Origin: Fibrobacterota bacterium
GTDB lineage: Bacteria > Fibrobacterota > Chitinivibrionia > Chitinivibrionales > JANQEN01
DNA: 11,463 bases
Direction: 5' to 3'
NCBI GenBank assembly: GCA_030619215.1
Contig: JAUXBV010000046.1
Coordinates: 1 to 11,463, forward strand
In this document: positions 8,121 through 11,463 of the stretch, piece by piece
How positions within the stretch are numbered: position 1 is the first letter of the stretch
Layout of the letters: each line of letters starts with the position of its first letter
Notes under the pieces: generated by a model
Database searches by the model: none
The model's input: only the letters and a program-made list of their open reading frames with translations
What the model was told of the DNA's origin: nothing
Made by a program: the position numbers and the translations under genes

Positions 8121-8151
8121 CTTTGCAAAAAGCATTGTATTAATTTGCAGA
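8121..8151. promoter_or_regulatory. Shared 31-bp direct-repeat element, copy A (predicted AraC-type operator)
   Basis: TTTGCA occurs at 8122-8127 and 8144-8149 on the plus strand with a 22-bp period, identical in spacing to copies at 1678-1708 and 3340-3370. It lies 123 bp upstream of the CBM gene start and 318 bp upstream of the regulator gene, so it could serve the CBM-GH9 operon and possibly the regulator too. A further near half-site, TTTGCT (8112-8117), sits 10 bp, one helical turn, closer to the CBM gene. Confidence 0.72.
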
Positions 8152-8469
8152 ACTATGAGAATTGAAAAATGTAAGTGGTGTAAAGGAATTACTTTTTGAT
8201 TTTTAATTAGCCACTCCCCCTCTTAAGAAAGGCTTAGGATAAATCCTATTAATAACACTATTAATCATCCTGCTGAAGTATTAAGGGCTCGAAATACGGA
8301 AAAAATAAAGATTAAAAAATTTTATTGAGTAAAAAGAAAGAATTATATCATAGTACTTTGTAAAATTGTTATTTTTTATTGATATTTTTCTTTTCATAAA
8401 TAGGCATTGTATATTTTGAAACAGAAAATAGTCAACTATATGAACACATTCTCTCTTAAATAAATAATA
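8152..8469. other. AT-rich divergent intergenic region before the regulator gene
   Basis: No credible gene is visible in these 318 bp. The sequence is strongly AT-rich from about 8290 onward. It holds a small perfect inverted repeat, TAGGAT-AA-ATCCTA (8235-8248), closely followed by ATTAAT-AACACT-ATTAAT (8248-8265). The regulator promoter should lie here, but no single -35/-10 pair stands out from the AT-rich background. No full copy of the TTTGCA direct repeat is found next to the regulator start. Confidence 0.6.
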
Positions 8470-9594
8470 ATGAAAAAACTTCACGCCATAGTTCTCTCTC
8501 TTCATAAAAAGCAATTGCTGGCTATTATCCCTCTACTGGTATGTTTACTTGCTTTTATTTTGATCAGGATAAATAAAACGCTGACTATTTTCCCTGATAA
8601 GGAAAATGTGTATGGTATGCACACTTACTGCGATGGAAGTGAAGGGGGCAGCACAAAAATTACCGATCCACAAATAAACGGTAACCGGATTACTTTTGAA
8701 TATACGTTGAAAAAAGACAACCCCTATCCGTATGCCGGCCTGTTTATATCATTGCTGGTTGACAGCACATTTCTTGACATATCCAAATATGACTATTTAT
8801 CCCTTGAGCTTGAGTCTGAAAACGCACAGGGATTTGCTATATACCTGAAAGCATTTATTGACGGATTTACCAAACTTGACCAGTACTTTACTCATGAGTT
8901 CCTCATGAAGGAAATCTCGGTCGACAGTATTTCGTCGAGTTATAGAATTAACCTGGACGAATTTATTCATCCTGCCTGGTGGCTTGAACAGAGAGAGACT
9001 CCTGATTCAAAAATTAAAAAGCCCCACTTTTCAAAAATGATCAGTATGCAAATACAGAACGGGCTCTTTACTCCGTTTGACTCACCAGTAAAAATCACTG
9101 TCCGCAAAATTGCTTTTACTAAAAATACGACACTGAGCAGTACTATAATCTGGCTGTGTATTATCTCCTATTTTGTTATCTACCTGGTTATCTTCCTGAT
9201 AATACAGCGGAAAAATAAAGTGATCTCCTACAAGGAGCTTAAGGTTGAGAACGATGCTGATGAGGATATAAAGAGGATTATGAATACGGTCGCAAAGAAT
9301 TATGCTGACCCTGAGTTTACTGTAGAGAAACTTGCCCGTGAAGCCGGTGTTTCTGCGTCAAAGGTCCCGGGTATGCTGAAAAAACGTTTCAATCTCAACT
9401 TCAAGCAGTACCTCAATACGATACGAATCAATGAGGCTAAACGCCTATTGCGTGAAACGGACAAGCATATTACATCCTGTGCGTTTACAGTCGGCTATAA
9501 TAATATTCCCCACTTTAACAGAACCTTCAAACAGTTTGAAGGAATGTCCCCGAAAGAGTACCGGAAAAAGCAGCAGGAAGAGAAGAAAGATTAG
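8470..9594 (+). CDS. Membrane-tethered AraC-family transcriptional regulator with CBM-like periplasmic sensor
   Basis: This 374-residue protein is a predicted one-component transmembrane regulator. Residues about 15-33 form membrane helix 1 after a short basic N-terminus; 40-218 are predicted periplasmic; 225-246 form membrane helix 2; 263-366 are the cytoplasmic AraC DNA-binding domain with two helix-turn-helix units (FTVEKLAREAGVSASKV and HITSCAFTVGYNN) and the family ending HFNRTFKQFEGMSPKEYR. The periplasmic part contains YPYAGLFISLLVDS and DISKYDYLSLELES, close in pattern to PYAGIYCDLIKDS and DFTDLTEITMRLKG of the CBM protein encoded divergently, so it probably senses a similar glycan. 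It is the likely activator at the three TTTGCA direct-repeat elements. The ATG at 8470 follows an in-frame stop at 8461 and is the only start that keeps helix 1; no clear Shine-Dalgarno sequence precedes it. The regulator type is certain; ligand and targets are inferred. Confidence 0.93.
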   Translation: MKKLHAIVLSLHKKQLLAIIPLLVCLLAFILIRINKTLTIFPDKENVYGMHTYCDGSEGGSTKITDPQINGNRITFEYTLKKDNPYPYAGLFISLLVDSTFLDISKYDYLSLELESENAQGFAIYLKAFIDGFTKLDQYFTHEFLMKEISVDSISSSYRINLDEFIHPAWWLEQRETPDSKIKKPHFSKMISMQIQNGLFTPFDSPVKITVRKIAFTKNTTLSSTIIWLCIISYFVIYLVIFLIIQRKNKVISYKELKVENDADEDIKRIMNTVAKNYADPEFTVEKLAREAGVSASKVPGMLKKRFNLNFKQYLNTIRINEAKRLLRETDKHITSCAFTVGYNNIPHFNRTFKQFEGMSPKEYRKKQQEEKKD

Positions 9595-9612
9595 ATATCA
9601 ATTTTTCTTATT

Positions 9613-9792
9613 ATGATCAATGCAGCGCAGCATGTTAATGATCTGCGAACTCCGCCGGGTAACAGGCTTGAGGCTTTAAAGGGGGACTTACCCGGATTTC
9701 ATAGTATCCGTATAAATAATCAATACAGAGTTATCTTCAAAATGCAAGGGTCAAATGCCGAGAAAGTGCAAATTGTTGACTATCACCGTTAG
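9613..9792 (+). pseudogene. higB: 5'-truncated HigB toxin remnant
   Basis: The 59-codon stretch from ATG 9613 matches the C-terminal two thirds of HigB/RelE-type mRNA interferases: NAAQHVNDLRTPPGNRLE, ALKGDLPGFHSIRINNQYRV and the terminal VQIVDYHR. A full HigB is about 90-95 residues, so roughly the first 33-36, including the N-terminal helices, are missing. Upstream, the frame runs straight into the stop codon of the AraC-type regulator (9592-9594), so no missing exon or frameshifted N-terminus is present. There is no Shine-Dalgarno site before ATG 9613. The residues used for RNA cleavage in HigB toxins (Lys, Arg and the C-terminal Asp-Tyr-His) are still there, but the fold should be incomplete. 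A short expressed product cannot be excluded. It ends 21 bp before the higA start, the usual higBA order. Confidence 0.85.
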
Positions 9793-9813
9793 TAGCTGTA
9801 AGGGAGCTTAATT

Positions 9814-10086
9814 ATGATACCAAAAAACAGACCTCCGTCGCATCCGGGTGAAATTCTTATGCGCGAGTTTCTTGAGCCCATGTCCATAACGCAAAGCGAG
9901 CTGGCCAGAAGAATTAAAGTACCTATTCAAAGGATAAATACCCTAATTAACAGTAAGCGTGGCATAAGCGCTGAAACGGCACTGCTGCTGGCAAAGGAGT
10001 TTGGAACAACGCCTGAATTCTGGATGAATCTACAAAGCATTTACGACATTTATTTTGCAGCGCAAAAATTGAAAAAAGCTGCTTAA
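9814..10086 (+). CDS. higA: HigA-family antitoxin / transcriptional repressor
   Basis: This 90-residue protein is of the normal length for HigA, the DNA-binding antitoxin of type II HigBA modules. It begins with the family motif NRPPSHPGEILMREFLEP (residues 5-22) and contains an HTH_3/Xre helix-turn-helix at about 25-79 (ITQSELARRIKVPIQRIN, then GISAETALLLAKEFGTTPEFWMNLQ). AGGGAG lies 7 nt before the ATG. HigA normally neutralises HigB and represses its own operon through an upstream palindrome. Here the partner toxin is truncated, so the gene is an orphan antitoxin that may persist as a regulator or protect against related toxins. The reading frame is intact. Confidence 0.93.
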   Translation: MIPKNRPPSHPGEILMREFLEPMSITQSELARRIKVPIQRINTLINSKRGISAETALLLAKEFGTTPEFWMNLQSIYDIYFAAQKLKKAA

Positions 10087-10133
10087 ACAGTGATTGACGA
10101 ATAGGTAATAACAATTAATTTCAATATTATATT

Positions 10134-10139
10134 GAGAGA
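10134..10139 (+). promoter_or_regulatory. Ribosome binding site supporting a TTG start of the GH2 gene
   Basis: GAGAGA lies 5 nt before TTG at 10145. The frame is closed by TGA at 10133-10135 and no ATG occurs before residue 63, deep in the conserved N-terminal domain. TTG at 10145 therefore gives the best start and preserves the family N-terminus KNWLLQSSEKISADG. Confidence 0.6.
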
Positions 10140-10144
10140 ATAGA

Positions 10145-11463
10145 TTGAAATATCAACACCTTTTGAAAAACTGGCTCCTGCAATCATCTGAGAAAATATC
10201 TGCTGATGGAGAAAAAATAACCAGCGTAAACTTTCCCCTTAAGGAGTGGTACACTGTTACTGTTCCGGGAACTGTGGTAAGCGGACTGGTTGAAAACAGG
10301 GTATATGACGACCCATACTTTGGCCTTAACATGCAGTCCATTCCCGGATACAAACACGGCAAAACAACCCATTTCTCTTTTCACCCCATGCCGGACGGCA
10401 GCCCGTTTCGTAAACCATGGTGGTATCGTAATGAGTTTACTCCTGAAAACTCGTTTGCCAATAAGAGTGCATGGCTGCTGGTAAAAGGTATTAATTATAA
10501 AGCAAACATCTGGCTTAACGGTAAACAGGTTGCCGGCGCCGATACAATTACCGGATCCTTTCGCAGATTCGATATTGATATTACAAATCTTATTCGGCCC
10601 GGTAAAAAAAATGTGTTGGCAATTGAGGTTTTCCCGCCCAAACCTGATGATCTCTGTATAACCTTTATTGACTGGAGCCCGACTCCCCCTGATGATTCAA
10701 TGGGAATCTGGCAGCCTGTCTCAGTTTATGCTACCGGCCCTGTTGCAATAAAACATCCCTTTGTCAGGAGTAAACTTGACGTTAAAACGCTCGATGCAGC
10801 AGAATTGTTCATCAGCGCGGAATTGATTAATACAAGCGACATGCAAATAACCGGTATTCTTGAATGTAAAATTGAAAAGATCTCTTTTTCAAAAGAGGTT
10901 ACCCTGAACCCGGGTGAGAAAAAAGAGATTCCTGTTACTACGGAAGATTTCCCACAATTAACAATTAAGAAACCACGGGTATGGTGGCCGTACCAGCTCG
11001 GCTCTCCTGAGTTGTATTCATTAGAGCTGCAATTCATTATTGATAAAGAAGTGTCAGACTTCAGTGCCGTTACGTTTGGAATACGGGACATTCAATCACG
11101 CATCAACGAACACGGCGCTCGTCAGTATACCATAAACGGGCAGGATATATTAATTCGCGGCAGCGCCTGGACACCGGATCTCATGCTCAGGCAGCCTGAG
11201 AAGCGCGACGATACTGATATTGCCTATTTAAAAAACATGAACCTGAACGCATTCAGGCTGGAGGGAAAACTGGCATCGGATTACTTCTGGGACAGGTGCG
11301 ACCAGGAAGGCATTCTGGTGCTCGCAGGCTGGCCGTGTTGCACGCACTGGGAAAAGTGGGATAAGTGGAAACCCTGTGATATGGATATAGCCCGGGAATC
11401 CCTGCGCTCACAAATTAAAAGGCTGCGTAATCATCCCGGCTTTGTTGCCTGGCTCTATGGCAG
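10145..11463 (+). CDS. GH2 exo-beta-glucosaminidase / mannosylglycoprotein beta-mannosidase-like enzyme (3' end beyond window)
   Basis: The first 439 residues are present of a GH2 retaining exo-glycosidase whose full length is usually about 850-900. Residues 1-200 form the jelly-roll sugar-binding domain, with WYTVTVPGTVVSGLVEN (35-51), DPYFGLNMQSIPG, PWWYRNEF and the group-specific DWSPTPPDDSMGIW (176-189). An Ig-like domain covers about 200-315. The TIM barrel starts near 320 and includes RGSAWTPDLMLR, NAFRLEGK, the double-Cys AGWPCCTHWEKW (394-405) and RLRNHPGFVAWLYG at the window end. These motifs match CsxA-type exo-beta-D-glucosaminidases and plant endo-beta-mannosidases better than LacZ-type galactosidases. 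The catalytic acid and nucleophile lie beyond the window. No signal peptide is seen, so it acts in the cytoplasm on imported oligosaccharides or glycoprotein-type glycans. It starts 58 bp after higA and has no copy of the TTTGCA operator. Confidence 0.88.
   Translation, partial: MKYQHLLKNWLLQSSEKISADGEKITSVNFPLKEWYTVTVPGTVVSGLVENRVYDDPYFGLNMQSIPGYKHGKTTHFSFHPMPDGSPFRKPWWYRNEFTPENSFANKSAWLLVKGINYKANIWLNGKQVAGADTITGSFRRFDIDITNLIRPGKKNVLAIEVFPPKPDDLCITFIDWSPTPPDDSMGIWQPVSVYATGPVAIKHPFVRSKLDVKTLDAAELFISAELINTSDMQITGILECKIEKISFSKEVTLNPGEKKEIPVTTEDFPQLTIKKPRVWWPYQLGSPELYSLELQFIIDKEVSDFSAVTFGIRDIQSRINEHGARQYTINGQDILIRGSAWTPDLMLRQPEKRDDTDIAYLKNMNLNAFRLEGKLASDYFWDRCDQEGILVLAGWPCCTHWEKWDKWKPCDMDIARESLRSQIKRLRNHPGFVAWLYG

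Noticed and set aside
8404..8423. GCATTGTAT followed by TTTTG upstream of the regulator, sharing a 9-mer with operator copy A (8132-8140), as a degenerate autoregulatory site
   Set aside because: Neither TTTGCA half-site is preserved at the right spacing, and the sequence is AT-rich, so the 9-mer match is weak evidence.
10053..10067. TTTTGC-AGC-GCAAAA inverted repeat as an operator
   Set aside because: It lies within the 3' end of the higA coding sequence and is explained by the codons for FAAQK; the arrangement is inverted, not the direct repeat seen upstream of the enzymes.
10726..11091. 121-residue minus-strand open frame inside the GH2 gene
   Set aside because: It is antisense to a well-matched GH2 coding frame and has no recognisable protein features.

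Overview
The window carries a polysaccharide-degradation locus from a bacterium with about 40-45% G+C by eye. The likely source is the Fibrobacterota or a relative in the Fibrobacterota-Chlorobi-Bacteroidota group. This is inferred from the mix of GH8 and GH9 enzymes, a CBM11-like protein, C-terminal type IX secretion (T9SS)-like sorting domains and ordinary Shine-Dalgarno sites. No rRNA or marker gene is present to fix the taxonomy.

Left part, all on the minus strand, in transcription order: a secreted CBM11-like binding protein (7997-6912); 18 bp later, a very large secreted protein with two GH9 modules in tandem (6893-3438); then two separately promoted secreted GH8 enzymes (3254-1731 and 1568-45). 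The CBM protein and both GH8 enzymes end in a sorting-type beta domain; the GH9 protein does not. The first GH9 module has lost both the catalytic base (Val184) and the catalytic acid (Arg550), while the second keeps them. The two GH8 paralogues differ at the catalytic base (Asp289 versus Asn287).

Centre: diverging from the CBM gene is an AraC-type regulator (8470-9594) with two membrane segments. Its predicted periplasmic domain resembles the CBM11-like domain of the protein encoded next door. Each of the three minus-strand transcription units (CBM-GH9, GH8 number 2, GH8 number 1) has the same 31-bp element upstream. The element is a direct repeat of TTTGCA with a 22-bp period, the geometry expected for an AraC-family operator. 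Together these suggest a self-contained system: a membrane-tethered one-component glycan sensor switches on three secreted-enzyme units through a shared operator, with no histidine kinase and no SusC/SusD pair visible.

Right part, plus strand: the 3' remnant of a HigB toxin gene, an intact HigA antitoxin gene, and the first 439 codons of a cytoplasmic GH2 enzyme of the exo-beta-glucosaminidase / mannosylglycoprotein beta-mannosidase type, which runs off the window. The GH2 gene lacks the shared operator, so its membership in the regulon is not shown. The substrate is unresolved: CBM11, GH8 and GH9 point to cellulose or mixed-linkage beta-glucan, whereas GH8 plus a CsxA-like GH2 would also fit chitosan.
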